Assembly: GCA_033856535.1 (NCBI GenBank)
Contig: JAWVEV010000098.1
Span: 1-64,000, forward strand
Direction: 5' to 3'
Source: JAWVEV01 sp033856535
GTDB lineage: Bacteria; Actinomycetota; Thermoleophilia; Miltoncostaeales; Miltoncostaeaceae
DNA: 64,000 bases
The first letter of the stretch is position 1, and each line of letters starts with the position of its first letter. Below the pieces are notes generated by a model. The model saw nothing but the letters and a program-made list of their open reading frames with translations, was not told the DNA's origin and did not search any database. The translations under genes and the position numbers were made by a program. Positions 16,671-25,729 of this stretch are shown piece after piece.

Positions 16671-16916
16671 TCAGGCGGGACCCTCCGGCTCCCGCGGCAC
16701 GTCCGGTCGCGGCGGCGGCTCCGGGCCGGTCCACTCCCCCACCGGCTCGCCTCTCACGAAGTCCGAATCCCGCTCCTCATGCGCGGTCAGGCCCTCGCGG
16801 AACTGCCGCAGCCCGCGGCCCAGATCGCGCCCCAGCTGGGGCAATCGGCGGGGGCCGAGGACGATCAACGCGATCGCGAGGACCAGGAACAGCTGAATGG
16901 GCGAGACGTCGATCAC
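16671..16916 (-). CDS. Second TatA/TatB-like protein
   Basis: 81 aa. Membrane helix PIQLFLVLAIALIVLGPRRL, hinge GPRRLPQLGRDLG and amphipathic RGLRQFREGL, then a short Pro/Glu tail. GTG 16916 with GGAGG 5 nt upstream is preferred; longer frames add a basic stretch unlike TatA. It could serve as TatB or as a specialised TatA. Confidence 0.8.
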   Translation of the reverse strand: MIDVSPIQLFLVLAIALIVLGPRRLPQLGRDLGRGLRQFREGLTAHEERDSDFVRGEPVGEWTGPEPPPRPDVPREPEGPA

Positions 16917-17014
16917 GGGAGCCTCCGACGCCCGATCGTAGCCCCGACGGCCGCGCCGGGCGATGGACATGGCGCTACCCTCGACGGTGGATGACGGCCC
17001 ATGGAGGGGATGAC

Positions 17015-17611
17015 GTGCAGGGCAGCGGCGCACGGCCCGAGCTGATCGTGCTCGTGGACGAGCGCGGCACCCCGATCGGCAGCGCGGACAAGACGTCGAG
17101 CCACCACGCCGACACCCCGCTCCACCTGGCCTTCTCCTGCTACGTCTTCGACGGCCGGGGGCGCTTCCTGGCGACCCGGCGCGCCGCCGGCAAGCACGTG
17201 TGGCCCGGGGTGTGGACGAACTCGGTGTGCGGGCACCCGGCCCCCGGCGAGTCGATGGTCGCGGCGATCCAGCGCCGGCTCGAGCAGGAGCTCGGCATGG
17301 CCGCCCGCGGCTTCGAGGTGGCCCTCCCCACCTACCGCTACACCTCGCCGCCGTTCAACGGCGTGGTGGAGAACGAGTTCTGCCCGGTTTTCCTGGCCCG
17401 CGCGGCGAGCGAGCCCCGCCCGGACCCCCGCGAGGTCGACGAGGTCGAGTGGCTGGCCTGGGACGACTTCGTGAGCGCGGCCCGGGCGGACACCGGCGAC
17501 CGGTTCAGCTGGTGGTGCAAGGACCAGCTCCGCCTCCTCCTGCAGAGCCGGCTGGTGGAGCGCTTCGCGGCGCCCGAGCAGAGCGGCGACGAGGTACCGA
17601 CCGAGCGGTAA
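17015..17611 (+). CDS. idi: Isopentenyl-diphosphate delta-isomerase, type I
   Basis: 198 aa Nudix-fold enzyme interconverting IPP and DMAPP in isoprenoid synthesis. Catalytic Cys about residue 72 in TNSVCGHP, metal ligands in HLAFSCYVFD and the Nudix-like GESMVAAIQRRLEQELG, and the catalytic Glu in VVENEF. Tryptophan in RFSWWCKDQL is typical. GTG 17015 follows GGAGGGG; ATG 16991 is an alternative without a ribosome site. No other isoprenoid gene is adjacent. Confidence 0.93.
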   Translation: MQGSGARPELIVLVDERGTPIGSADKTSSHHADTPLHLAFSCYVFDGRGRFLATRRAAGKHVWPGVWTNSVCGHPAPGESMVAAIQRRLEQELGMAARGFEVALPTYRYTSPPFNGVVENEFCPVFLARAASEPRPDPREVDEVEWLAWDDFVSAARADTGDRFSWWCKDQLRLLLQSRLVERFAAPEQSGDEVPTER

Positions 17612-17644
17612 GGGCCTTCCGGGCGGCCCTCGGGGGCCCGCGGG

Positions 17645-17650
17645 TATCGT
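17645..17650 (+). promoter_or_regulatory. -10 box TATCGT, leaderless MFS gene
   Basis: TATCGT lies 7 nt before GTG 17658 and no ribosome site is visible, so the mRNA probably begins at or near the start codon. Confidence 0.5.
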
Positions 17651-17657
17651 CGATGGA

Positions 17658-19136
17658 GTGAGCTCCGAACGCGCCGCGGGCGCCCCCTCCCTCCACAAGG
17701 GCGCCATCCTGGCGCTCGCCTGTCTCGGTCAGTTCATGGTGGTGCTCGACGTCGCCATCGTGAACGTGGCGCTGCCGGCGATGCAGCGCGACCTCGACTT
17801 CTCGGGCACCGGGCTGCAGTGGGTCGTCAACGCGTACACGCTCACCTTCGCCGGCTTCATGCTCCTCGGCGGGCGGGCGGCCGACCTCTACGGGCGCCGG
17901 CGCCTGCTGATCCTCGGGCTCGTCCTGTTCAGCGCCGCCAGCCTGGTCTGCGCCGTCGCGCAGGGGCCCGGGGAGGTGATCGCGGCGCGCGCGGTGCAGG
18001 GCCTGGGAGCCGCGGTCCTGTCCCCCGCCACGCTCACGATCGTCACGACGACGTTCACGGAATCCAAGGAACGCGCCCGCGCGCTCGGCCTGTGGAGCGC
18101 ATCGCTGGCGGCGGGCGGCGCCACCGGCGGCCTGATCGGCGGCCTCCTCACCGACCTCCTGTCGTGGCGCTGGATCTTCCTGATCAACCTGCCCATCGGG
18201 GTCGGCGGGATCCTCGTCGCCCGCGTCTTCCTGCCCGAGAGCCGCCGGCCCGAGGCGGCGCGCAGCCTGGACGTCGCCGGCGCCCTGACGGTCACGGCCG
18301 GCCTCACCGCGCTGGTCTACGGCGTGGTGCGCAGCGAGGAGCACGGGTGGACCTCCGCGGGCACGCTGGCCTGCCTGGTCGGCGCCGCCGCGCTGATCGC
18401 TGCCTTCCTCGTCGTCGAGATGCGCGTCGCGACCGCGCCGCTCGTCCCGCTGGGGCGCCTGCGCTCGCGGGCGCTGGCCGGGGCCAACCTCACGATGTTC
18501 TGCGTCGGCGCCTCGATGTTCGCCATGTGGTACTTCGTGTCGCTGTACCTACAGGAGGTGCTCGGGCACAGCCCACTGCGCGCCGGCGTGGAGTTCCTGC
18601 CCGCGGCGATCGCCGTGATCGTCGGGGCCCAGGTCAGCGGCCGGCTGCTCTCGCGGCTCGGCCCGCGCCCGCTCATGGCCGGGGCCACGCTGCTCTGCGC
18701 CGGCGGGCTCCTGTGGATGTCGGGGATCTCGGCCTCGGGCGACTACGCCTCGGAGATCGCCGGCCCCCTCACGCTGGTCGCGCTCGGCCTCGGCCTGAGC
18801 TTCCCGCCCGGCACCTACGCGGCCACCGCCGACATGCCGCCGCGCGACGCCGGCCTGGCGTCGGGGCTCGTCAACGCCACTCGCCAGATCGGGGGCGCCG
18901 TGGGCCTGGCGGCCCTCGCGACGATCGCGGTGGACCACGCCCGGGCGGTCGTCGGACCGGGCGCCCCCTCCCCGGCGGAACTCGCCGACGCCGCGACCCA
19001 GGGCTACTCGCGCGCCTTCCTGGTCGCGGCGTTCATCGCGCTGGCGGCGTCGCTGGCCTCGCTGGTGGTGCCGTCGACCCGCCCACGCGCCAGCGGCGCG
19101 GCCGCCGGCGCCGGCGAGGGCGAACGTCTGGGTTAG
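17658..19136 (+). CDS. MFS drug exporter, DHA2 (EmrB/QacA) family
   Basis: 492 aa with about 14 membrane helices. Motif A (GRAADLYGRRR), motif B/C region (ARAVQGLGAAVLSPATL) and the N-terminal VVLDVAIVNVALPAMQRDL signature of DHA2 are present. It exports hydrophobic drugs in exchange for protons; substrate unknown. No TetR-type regulator is adjacent. The TAG stop overlaps the convergent TAA. Confidence 0.92.
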   Translation: MSSERAAGAPSLHKGAILALACLGQFMVVLDVAIVNVALPAMQRDLDFSGTGLQWVVNAYTLTFAGFMLLGGRAADLYGRRRLLILGLVLFSAASLVCAVAQGPGEVIAARAVQGLGAAVLSPATLTIVTTTFTESKERARALGLWSASLAAGGATGGLIGGLLTDLLSWRWIFLINLPIGVGGILVARVFLPESRRPEAARSLDVAGALTVTAGLTALVYGVVRSEEHGWTSAGTLACLVGAAALIAAFLVVEMRVATAPLVPLGRLRSRALAGANLTMFCVGASMFAMWYFVSLYLQEVLGHSPLRAGVEFLPAAIAVIVGAQVSGRLLSRLGPRPLMAGATLLCAGGLLWMSGISASGDYASEIAGPLTLVALGLGLSFPPGTYAATADMPPRDAGLASGLVNATRQIGGAVGLAALATIAVDHARAVVGPGAPSPAELADAATQGYSRAFLVAAFIALAASLASLVVPSTRPRASGAAAGAGEGERLG

Positions 19137-20206
19137 CCCTCCCGGCGGAAGCCCGTCGGCGCCGGCATCGGGTCCAGCGGGCTGGCCGGCAGGGCGCCTT
19201 CGGGGTCGTCCCAGTGATACACGCTCGGCGCCACGTCGTTCGGCGCGTCCGGGTGGAACATCGCGGCGAGCAGCTCCACCTGCCCGCGTCCCACGCCCAG
19301 CTCGCCCATGCCGCCGCCGTACATCGGGCGGCCCTCCCGGGCACAGCGGGCGTAGACCCCGAAGAGCCGCTCCAGGGTGCCGATCCGCGACGGCTTCACG
19401 TTGACCACGCGGGCGGCGAGCGGCGTCGCGCCGATGCTCTCCGCCCCGTGGATCGGCGCATCGTATGACACGCGGTCGAGGTGGCCGGCCAGCCGCTCGG
19501 CAATCCCCGGCAGGTCGTGCGGGTCCTCGAGGTAGGCGTCGGGGAACCGAGCGAGGATCCGGTCGTACAGCGCGGCGAGCACCGCCGGGTCCTCGACCTC
19601 CACGCCGTACTGGCCCTTGAAGTCGATGGTGTCGACCGCGCCGGTCGCGGCGACCTCGTCGACGAGGTCCGGCGACCAGGTCGCCTCGGCGTCGAGCTTG
19701 AAGCGCACGCTGGGGGCGCGGGCCAGGCGCCGGCGCACCGGCTCGATCGAGGGCTCCTTCCCGAGCCCCAGCGAGTTGACGAAGCGCAGCGGGCGCGGCT
19801 CCAGCCCCAGCACCTCGTGCAGCGGGCGGCCGGCCTGACGCAGCGCGAGGTCGAGCGCCGCCGACTCGAAGGCCCAGTTGCGGTACTTCAGCGACCCGGC
19901 CCACTCCGGCGGCGTCGTCCACAACTCCAACGTCGCGAGGTGCTCGCAGAAGCCGGCCAGCGTCCACTCGCCCGCGAGCGGCAGCGCGGGCCGGGCCTCG
20001 TGGAGCGACGTGCCGTCCTCCTTGAACACCGAGACGTCCTCGCCGAGCCCCTCCGCCCCGGCGCCGGCGAGCCTTACGTGCGTCGTGGTGCGCTCGGACT
20101 CGGGGGCGAGGACGGCGTGCAGGCGCTCGAACTCACAGGTCTCGACGACCAGTGGGAGGCCGGCGATCCGGGGCCACAGCGACTCGCCTGAAATCGCGCC
20201 GCTCAT
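19133..20206 (-). CDS. Enolase-superfamily (MR/MLE-like) enzyme
   Basis: 357 aa. An N-terminal capping domain leads to a TIM barrel with VRFKLDAEATW (Lys-x-Asp), IDFKGQYG, AYLEDPHDLPG (Glu-Asp-Pro metal ligand) and VNVKPSRIG (base-side Lys). This resembles mandelate racemase/muconate-lactonising and o-succinylbenzoate-synthase relatives; the reaction is unknown. ATG 20206 is favoured by GAGG 9 nt upstream over ATG 20215. No menaquinone or aromatic gene is adjacent. Confidence 0.78.
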   Translation of the reverse strand: MSGAISGESLWPRIAGLPLVVETCEFERLHAVLAPESERTTTHVRLAGAGAEGLGEDVSVFKEDGTSLHEARPALPLAGEWTLAGFCEHLATLELWTTPPEWAGSLKYRNWAFESAALDLALRQAGRPLHEVLGLEPRPLRFVNSLGLGKEPSIEPVRRRLARAPSVRFKLDAEATWSPDLVDEVAATGAVDTIDFKGQYGVEVEDPAVLAALYDRILARFPDAYLEDPHDLPGIAERLAGHLDRVSYDAPIHGAESIGATPLAARVVNVKPSRIGTLERLFGVYARCAREGRPMYGGGMGELGVGRGQVELLAAMFHPDAPNDVAPSVYHWDDPEGALPASPLDPMPAPTGFRREG

Positions 20207-20255
20207 GAGCGCCATCCTCGCATCCCGGCGGCCGGAACGCCGCTCCGACCGACGG

Positions 20256-20612
20256 TCAGCCGTTCAGGTCGTGCGCCACCGGATGCCGCGGCTCGTAGAG
20301 CGGAAGGTCCGAGCCGCCGGGCAGCCGGATCGATGCGAGCAAGCCCCAGCCCTCGTCGCTCACCGGACGCGAGATCTCGACGCCCTTGCCGGCGAGCCGC
20401 GCGAGCACGCGCTCGATGTCGTCGCACATGAGGTAGAGCTCGTGCCTCGCCTCGCCCTCGGTGGGATGCACCGCGATCTCGGCCGGGGGCAGCCTCAGGA
20501 TCAGCCAGCCGCCGCCGGCGTCGACGCCCGAGAACCCCAGCACGTCGCGGATGAAGGCGCGGTCGGCCTCGGCGTCCCGGCTGTACACGATCACGTGCGC
20601 GCCGTTGATCAT
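20256..20612 (-). CDS. VOC (glyoxalase/extradiol) superfamily protein
   Basis: 118 aa, single VOC module of the betaalphabetabetabeta type: AHVIVYSRDAEADRAFIRDVLG, WLILRLPPAEIAVHP, HELYLMCDDIERVLARL and LPLYEPRHP. His/Glu metal-ligand positions are partly kept. It probably binds a small hydrophobic or dicarbonyl compound. Leaderless: TACAGT lies 7 nt before ATG 20612. Confidence 0.8.
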   Translation of the reverse strand: MINGAHVIVYSRDAEADRAFIRDVLGFSGVDAGGGWLILRLPPAEIAVHPTEGEARHELYLMCDDIERVLARLAGKGVEISRPVSDEGWGLLASIRLPGGSDLPLYEPRHPVAHDLNG

Positions 20613-20619
20613 GGGTCCG

Positions 20620-20625
20620 ACTGTA
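20620..20625 (-). promoter_or_regulatory. -10 box TACAGT of the VOC gene
   Basis: On the minus strand TACAGT is followed by 7 nt and ATG 20612. It is 40 bp from the divergent LexA box of dnaE2. Confidence 0.5.
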
Positions 20626-20665
20626 GTGCGCCGCGGCCAGCCCTTGTGCCGGTGCTCGGCAGGTA

Positions 20666-20679
20666 CGAACATGTGTTCG
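20666..20679 (+). promoter_or_regulatory. LexA box (SOS operator) of dnaE2
   Basis: The same 14-mer as before imuB, CGAACATGTGTTCG. Its last G is the first base of the GTG start (20679), and GAACAT inside it sits at -10 distance. Confidence 0.88.
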
Positions 20680-23600
20680 TGGCACCGCCCTACGTCGAGC
20701 TCCACGCGCACTCGGCCTTCAGCTTCCTCGACGGGGCCTCGGCGCCCGAGGAGATGGCCGCCCGGGCGGCCGAGCTCGGTCACGAGGCGCTCGCGCTCCC
20801 CGACCACGACGGGCTCTGCGGCTCCCTGGCCTTCGCCCACGCGGCGCGCGACGCCGGCGTCCGACCGATCACCGGGGCCGAGGTGACCCTGGCCGGCGGC
20901 GCCCACCTGACCCTGCTGGTCGAGACCAGCGCCGGCTACGCCAACCTCTGCCGGCTTCTCACGTTGGCCCACGCCGAGACTCGCTCCGGCCGCGACCGGC
21001 GAGCGCTGCCGCCGGCGCTCGATCCCGCCGCGCTGGCCCTCCACGCCGAGGGCCTGGTCTGCCTGACCGGCTGCGCGCGGCGGGGCCTGGTCCCGAGCCT
21101 CGTCGTGGCCGACCGCGGTCGCGAGGCCCGTGAGGCGCTCGACGACCTGGTCCGGGCCTTCGGGCGCGAGAACGTCCGCGTCGAGCTCCAGCGCCCCCGC
21201 ACCCGCGGCGACCGGTCGCTCGCGCGCGACCTGGCCCGCCTGGCCGAGGTCGCCGGCCTGCCGACCGTCGCCACCGGCGATCCGCACGCCCACGACGACC
21301 GGCGGGCCTACCTGCAGGACGCGTTCGTGGCGATCGCCGAGCGCTCCACCCTGGACGGCTCGGAGGCCGCCCGGCGCGGCAACCGCGACGCGGTGCTGCG
21401 CAGCCCCGAGGAGACCGCCCGCCGCTTCGCCGACCACCCCGAGGCGGTGGCCGAGACCGTCCGCCTGGCGGACCGCCTGCGCTTCGACCTCACCCGCGAC
21501 CTGGGCTACCGCTTCCCCGACTTCGTCGCCGGCCACCCCGGCGAGACCGCCCGGGCGGCGCTGACCCGGGTCTGCGTCCACCAGCTCGGCGCGCGCTACC
21601 CGAACGCGGCGCGGCGGGTGGAGGCGCGCATGCGCCTGGACGAGGAGCTCGCGCTGATCGAGCACCACGGCCTGGCCGGCTTCTTCCTGCTGCACCGCGA
21701 CCTGCTGGAGCTGGCGCGCGAGGTCGCCCTGCGCGTCCGGCCGGCCGGCTCGGCCCGGCGCGGGCTGCCGCCGGGGCGCGGGCGCGGCTCCTCGGTGGGC
21801 TCGATTGTCTGCTACCTGACCGGCCTCTCGCACATCGACCCGGTCGAGAACCGACTTTTCCTGGGCCGCTTCCTCAACCGCGACATGGCGTCGGTGCCGG
21901 ACATCGACCTCGACTTCCCGCGCGACATCCGCGAGGCGCTGATCGCGGAGGTGATCGCGCGCTACGGGACCGAGCACGCGGCGCTGGTGGCCGCCTTCCC
22001 CACCTTCCGCGCGCGCATGGCCATCCGGGAGCTGGGCGGCGCGCTGGCGCTGCCCGAGGCCGACCTGGAGCGCCTCGCGCGCATGGCCGACGGCTGGAGC
22101 AGCGCCGGCGAGCTCGCCGAGCAGCTGAAGTCCCTGCCCGGCGGCGAGGAGCGGCTGGCCTCCTCGCCGCGCTGGCGGGCGCTCGCCTTCCTGGCCCGCG
22201 AGGCCGCCGGCCTGCCGCGCCACCTCTCCCAGCACTCGGGCGGCATGGTGGTCAGCGCGCGCCCGCTGGTGGAGCTGGTGCCGGTGGTGCCGGCCGCCTT
22301 CCCCGGGCGCCAGCTCTGCCAGTGGGACAAGGACTCCTGCGCCGACGCCGGCTTCGTGAAGATCGACGTGCTGGGCCTGGGGATGCTCTCGGCGGTCGAG
22401 GAGTGCATCGACCTGATCGCCCGCTCGCGCAACGAGCGGGTCGACCTGTCGCGGATCGGCTTCGACGACCCGGCGGTCTACGCCGAGATCCAGGACGCCG
22501 ACACGGTGGGCGTCTTCCAGATCGAGAGCCGGGCCCAGATGCAGAGCCTGCTCCAGACCCGGCCCGAGAACCTGGAGGACCTGACCGTGCAGGTCGCCCT
22601 GATCCGGCCCGGGCCGGTCAGCGGCGGCGCGGTGCACCCCTACGTCAAGCACCGGCGCGCCAAGCGGCAGGACCCGGACTTCGAGCCGCCCTACGACCAC
22701 CCCCTGCTGGCCGACGTCCTGCGCGACACGCTCGGCGTGGTGGTCTTCCAGGAGCAGGTGCTCGAGGTGGCGATGGCGCTCGCCGGCTTCACTCCCGGCC
22801 AGGCCGAGGCGCTGCGCCGGGCCATGAGCCGCAAGCGCAGCCGCGAGGCGATGATCGCCCTCTGGCGCGAGTTCCGCGACGGCGCCCGCGCCCGCGGGGT
22901 CGACGACGAGACCATCCGCACGGTCTTCACCAAGCTGATCGGCTTCTCGAACTTCGGCTTCCCCAAGGCCCACTCGGCGGCCTTCGCGGTGCTCGCCTAC
23001 CAGAGCGCCTGGCTGCGCCGGCGCTACCCGGCCGAGTTCCTCTGCGCGCTGCTGAACGCCCAGCCGATGGGCTTCTACCCGCCCGCCAGCCTGGTCCGGG
23101 ACGCCCAGCGGCGCGGCGTGCGGGTGCTGCCGCCCTGCCTCGGCCGCTCGGAGGCCCTCTGCACCGTCGAATGGACCCCCGAGGGGCTCGCGGTACGAAT
23201 TGGCCTGGGGTACGTCCGTGAGGTGCGCGACGAGGCCGCCGGCCGGCTGGTGGCCGAGCGCGAGGCGAACGGCCCCTTCCGCGACCTGGCCGACCTGGCC
23301 GCCCGCGCCGACCTGCGCCGCGAGCAGCTCGCCCAGCTGGTGCGCGCCGGCGCGGCGGACCTCTTCGACCGGCCGCGCCGGGCGATGCTCTGGGAGCTCG
23401 GCACGCTGGCCCGCCCCCGGATGGGCGCCGAGGGCCGCCAGCTCGCGCTGCCGCTGCCGGCCACCCCGGCCCCGCCGCTGCCCGAGCCCGGCCGGATGGA
23501 GCGGGCCCTGACCGACTACGAGACCATGGGCCTGTCCGCCGGCTGGCACCTGATGGCGCTGATGCGCGGCGCCCTGCCGGCCGGCGCGCGCACCGCGCGC

Positions 23601-23957
23601 GACCTGCGCGAGACCCGCCACGGCACCAACGTGATCGTGGGCGGCATGGTGGTCGCGCGCCAGCGGCCGGCCACCGCCAACGGCATCGTCTTCCTGCTGC
23701 TCGAGGACGAGACCGGGATGGTCAACGTGATCGTGCGGCCCGAGGTCTACGAGCGCCACCGGGTGGCCGTCCGAGCCGACCCGCTGCTCCTGGCCTGGGG
23801 CCGGCTGGAGCGCCACGGGCGCAACCTGAACGTGCTGGCGACCCGCCTGGAGCGGATCGTCCCGCCGGCCGACGCGCCGCTGCCCGAGGAGGCGCCGATC
23901 GAGCGGGTGCGTGCCGCGGCGCCGTCGGGCCAGCATTTCGGGCGCGGACGGCGCTAG
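20679..23957 (+). CDS. dnaE2: Error-prone DNA polymerase III alpha subunit DnaE2
   Basis: 1092 aa C-family polymerase without the C-terminal clamp-loader extension of DnaE1, the DnaE2 size. Order: PHP domain (YVELHAHSAFSFLDGA; PDHDGL), palm with the catalytic PDIDLDFPRDIRE and GRGSSVGS, fingers (KIDVLGLGMLSAV; FGFPKAHSAAFAVLAY), helix-hairpin-helix, and OB fold (NVIVGGMVVARQRPATANG; EDETGMVNVIV). It works with ImuB in damage-induced mutagenesis. GTG 20679 is fixed by the start of PHP homology and lies at the LexA box. Sco follows 10 nt later. Confidence 0.94.
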   Translation: MAPPYVELHAHSAFSFLDGASAPEEMAARAAELGHEALALPDHDGLCGSLAFAHAARDAGVRPITGAEVTLAGGAHLTLLVETSAGYANLCRLLTLAHAETRSGRDRRALPPALDPAALALHAEGLVCLTGCARRGLVPSLVVADRGREAREALDDLVRAFGRENVRVELQRPRTRGDRSLARDLARLAEVAGLPTVATGDPHAHDDRRAYLQDAFVAIAERSTLDGSEAARRGNRDAVLRSPEETARRFADHPEAVAETVRLADRLRFDLTRDLGYRFPDFVAGHPGETARAALTRVCVHQLGARYPNAARRVEARMRLDEELALIEHHGLAGFFLLHRDLLELAREVALRVRPAGSARRGLPPGRGRGSSVGSIVCYLTGLSHIDPVENRLFLGRFLNRDMASVPDIDLDFPRDIREALIAEVIARYGTEHAALVAAFPTFRARMAIRELGGALALPEADLERLARMADGWSSAGELAEQLKSLPGGEERLASSPRWRALAFLAREAAGLPRHLSQHSGGMVVSARPLVELVPVVPAAFPGRQLCQWDKDSCADAGFVKIDVLGLGMLSAVEECIDLIARSRNERVDLSRIGFDDPAVYAEIQDADTVGVFQIESRAQMQSLLQTRPENLEDLTVQVALIRPGPVSGGAVHPYVKHRRAKRQDPDFEPPYDHPLLADVLRDTLGVVVFQEQVLEVAMALAGFTPGQAEALRRAMSRKRSREAMIALWREFRDGARARGVDDETIRTVFTKLIGFSNFGFPKAHSAAFAVLAYQSAWLRRRYPAEFLCALLNAQPMGFYPPASLVRDAQRRGVRVLPPCLGRSEALCTVEWTPEGLAVRIGLGYVREVRDEAAGRLVAEREANGPFRDLADLAARADLRREQLAQLVRAGAADLFDRPRRAMLWELGTLARPRMGAEGRQLALPLPATPAPPLPEPGRMERALTDYETMGLSAGWHLMALMRGALPAGARTARDLRETRHGTNVIVGGMVVARQRPATANGIVFLLLEDETGMVNVIVRPEVYERHRVAVRADPLLLAWGRLERHGRNLNVLATRLERIVPPADAPLPEEAPIERVRAAAPSGQHFGRGRR

Positions 23958-23960
23958 CAT
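23955..23960 (+). promoter_or_regulatory. -10 box TAGCAT of the Sco gene
   Basis: TAGCAT begins with the TAG stop of dnaE2 and lies 7 nt before ATG 23968, so the Sco gene can be transcribed leaderless without dnaE2. Confidence 0.45.
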
Positions 23961-23967
23961 CGCCCGG

Positions 23968-24636
23968 ATGCGCCGACTCGCCGCCCTTCTCCTGCTCGTG
24001 CTCGCCGGCCTGCTCCTGGTCGCCGGCTGCGGATCCGACGATCCCGAGGCCGACGCCGGCACCGCCTCGCAGTCCACCGCGCCGTTCCCCTATCAGGGCT
24101 TTCCGATCGACCCGCGCCAGCCGGCGCCGCCCCTTCGCCTGCAGGACGTCGACGGCGGGACGGTCGACCTGAAGGACATGGTGGGCAAGCCGACGCTCGT
24201 GAGCTTCGTCTACTCCCAGTGCCCCGACACCTGCCCGCTGACCCTGGCGGCGCTGAACACGGTACGGCGGAACCTCGGCCCCAAGGCCGACGACTTCTCG
24301 ATCGTGCTGGTCTCGACCGACCCCACGGGCGACACGCCGAAGAACGTGCGCGACTTCCTCGAGAAGTTCCACCTCCGCGGGCACGCCAAGTACCTGGTGG
24401 GCACCGAGGCCCAGCTGCGCCCGGTCTGGCGGGCCTGGCAGATCGAGCGCGAGGTCGACGAGCACGTGCACGCGGAGGACATGGCGGGCCACCACGACGG
24501 GCACGCCGGCCTGATCGGCCACGACTCCTTCACCTTCGGCATCGACGCCTCCGGGCGCCTCACCACGGCGTACCCGGTCGACGGCCAGGTCGACCTGCTC
24601 CTGCACGACCTGCCGCTGCTCGAGACCTCCGTCTGA
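23968..24636 (+). CDS. SCO1/SenC-family copper chaperone lipoprotein
   Basis: 222 aa lipoprotein: signal LAALLLLVLAGLLL then lipobox VAGC. The thioredoxin fold carries the copper motif YSQCPDTCPLT (CxxxC), and the third ligand His is in GHDSFTFG. It delivers copper to the CuA site of cytochrome oxidase. An unusual His/Asp-rich insertion (about ten His, HVHAEDMAGHHDGHAG) precedes the ligand His and may bind extra metal. The next gene starts in a TGATG overlap. Confidence 0.9.
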   Translation: MRRLAALLLLVLAGLLLVAGCGSDDPEADAGTASQSTAPFPYQGFPIDPRQPAPPLRLQDVDGGTVDLKDMVGKPTLVSFVYSQCPDTCPLTLAALNTVRRNLGPKADDFSIVLVSTDPTGDTPKNVRDFLEKFHLRGHAKYLVGTEAQLRPVWRAWQIEREVDEHVHAEDMAGHHDGHAGLIGHDSFTFGIDASGRLTTAYPVDGQVDLLLHDLPLLETSV

Positions 24637-25430
24637 TGGAGCTCCGCGCCGCGCACGTGCTGGTCACGGGCGCGTCGCGCGGCATCGGCATGGCGATGGC
24701 CGAGCGGTTCGCGGACGCCGGCGCGAACGTGAGCGTCGCGGCGCGCGGCGCGGAGCCGCTGCGCGAGCTGGCCGAGCGGATCGGCGGCCAGGCCCACGTC
24801 GCCGACCTCACCGACGCCGAGGTCCGCCGCGGCCTGATCGCCCGGGTCGAGGAGGCCGGCGGGCCCCTCGACGTGCTGGTGAACAACGCCGGCGTCGACC
24901 TCACCGGCGCCTTCGACGCCATGTCGGCCGACGAGCTCGAGCGGGTCTTCACACTGAACGCACTGGCGCCGGCGGAGCTGACCCGCCAGGCGCTCCCCGG
25001 CATGATCGCCCGCGGGCGCGGCCACATCGTGAACATCTCCTCGCTGGCCGGCGTGGCGGTGCTGCCGGGCATGGCGGCCTACAGCGCGACCAAGGCCGCC
25101 CTCACCCACCTCACCGCCGGCCTACGGGCCGACCTGCGCGGCCTGCCCATCGGCACCACCGTGGTCGAGACCGGGCTGATCAAGCCGACCGAGCTGGCCG
25201 AGTCGGTCCTCGCCTACGGGCCGACCCGCGCCGCCTTCGCGCGCCTCTACCGCATCGGGATGCTGGCCGACTCGCACGTCGACGACGTCGCCGACGCGGT
25301 GGTCGCCGCGGTCGCGTCGGGCAGGCGCCACGTGCGCCTGCCCAAGCGCGCCCGGCTCACCCCGGTCCTCGTCGAGAGCGCCCGGCGCACGGTCGAGCTG
25401 CTCCTGACCGGGGTCAAGCCCCGCCCCTAG
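24636..25430 (+). CDS. Short-chain dehydrogenase/reductase
   Basis: 264 aa classical SDR: cofactor motif TGASRGIG (about residue 11), NNAG near 86, catalytic Ser in VNISSLAG and YSATKAA (Tyr-x3-Lys). The C-terminal RLPKRARLTPVL is typical of actinobacterial SDRs of unknown substrate. The ATG overlaps the Sco stop (TGATG), so translation is coupled, though no shared pathway is obvious. Confidence 0.9.
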   Translation: MELRAAHVLVTGASRGIGMAMAERFADAGANVSVAARGAEPLRELAERIGGQAHVADLTDAEVRRGLIARVEEAGGPLDVLVNNAGVDLTGAFDAMSADELERVFTLNALAPAELTRQALPGMIARGRGHIVNISSLAGVAVLPGMAAYSATKAALTHLTAGLRADLRGLPIGTTVVETGLIKPTELAESVLAYGPTRAAFARLYRIGMLADSHVDDVADAVVAAVASGRRHVRLPKRARLTPVLVESARRTVELLLTGVKPRP

Positions 25431-25438
25431 GCAGGGGC

Positions 25439-25729
25439 ATGGCGTCCCCGGCCTTCGCGCTGTGGCTGATCGGCGCCGTCGTCGGAGTGCTGCGCGCGGG
25501 GCAGCGCACACCGCCGGCGCCGCCCGTCTCGCCGCGGGGCGCACCGGCTCCGGAGGCGGCCGCACGCCGCCGACCGCCACCAGCGGCTGAGCCCCAGCCG
25601 TCGGTCGTCGCCCGCCCGGCCGCGCACCGACCCGATCTCGCCACGCCCCGCGGAACGGTCCCGCGCGGCAGCGTCTCCCGACGGCCGGGGAGGCCGGGCC
25701 GCGAGCGGAGCGTCGCGCGGGCCCGCTAG
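25439..25729 (+). CDS. Small hypothetical protein
   Basis: 96 aa; one hydrophobic N-terminal segment (FALWLIGAVVGVL) followed by a Pro/Arg/Ala-rich tail. No family is recognised and composition is weak. Support: a start 8 nt after the SDR gene with AGGCAGGGG upstream, and a TAG stop that overlaps the convergent TAG in CTAG, as in other gene pairs here. Confidence 0.4.
   Translation: MASPAFALWLIGAVVGVLRAGQRTPPAPPVSPRGAPAPEAAARRRPPPAAEPQPSVVARPAAHRPDLATPRGTVPRGSVSRRPGRPGRERSVARAR

Noticed and set aside
20256..24077. A 1273-codon minus-strand frame opposite dnaE2
   Set aside because: Low-complexity His/Gly/Arg/Ala/Gln translation; only its last 118 codons (20256-20612) match a family (VOC).
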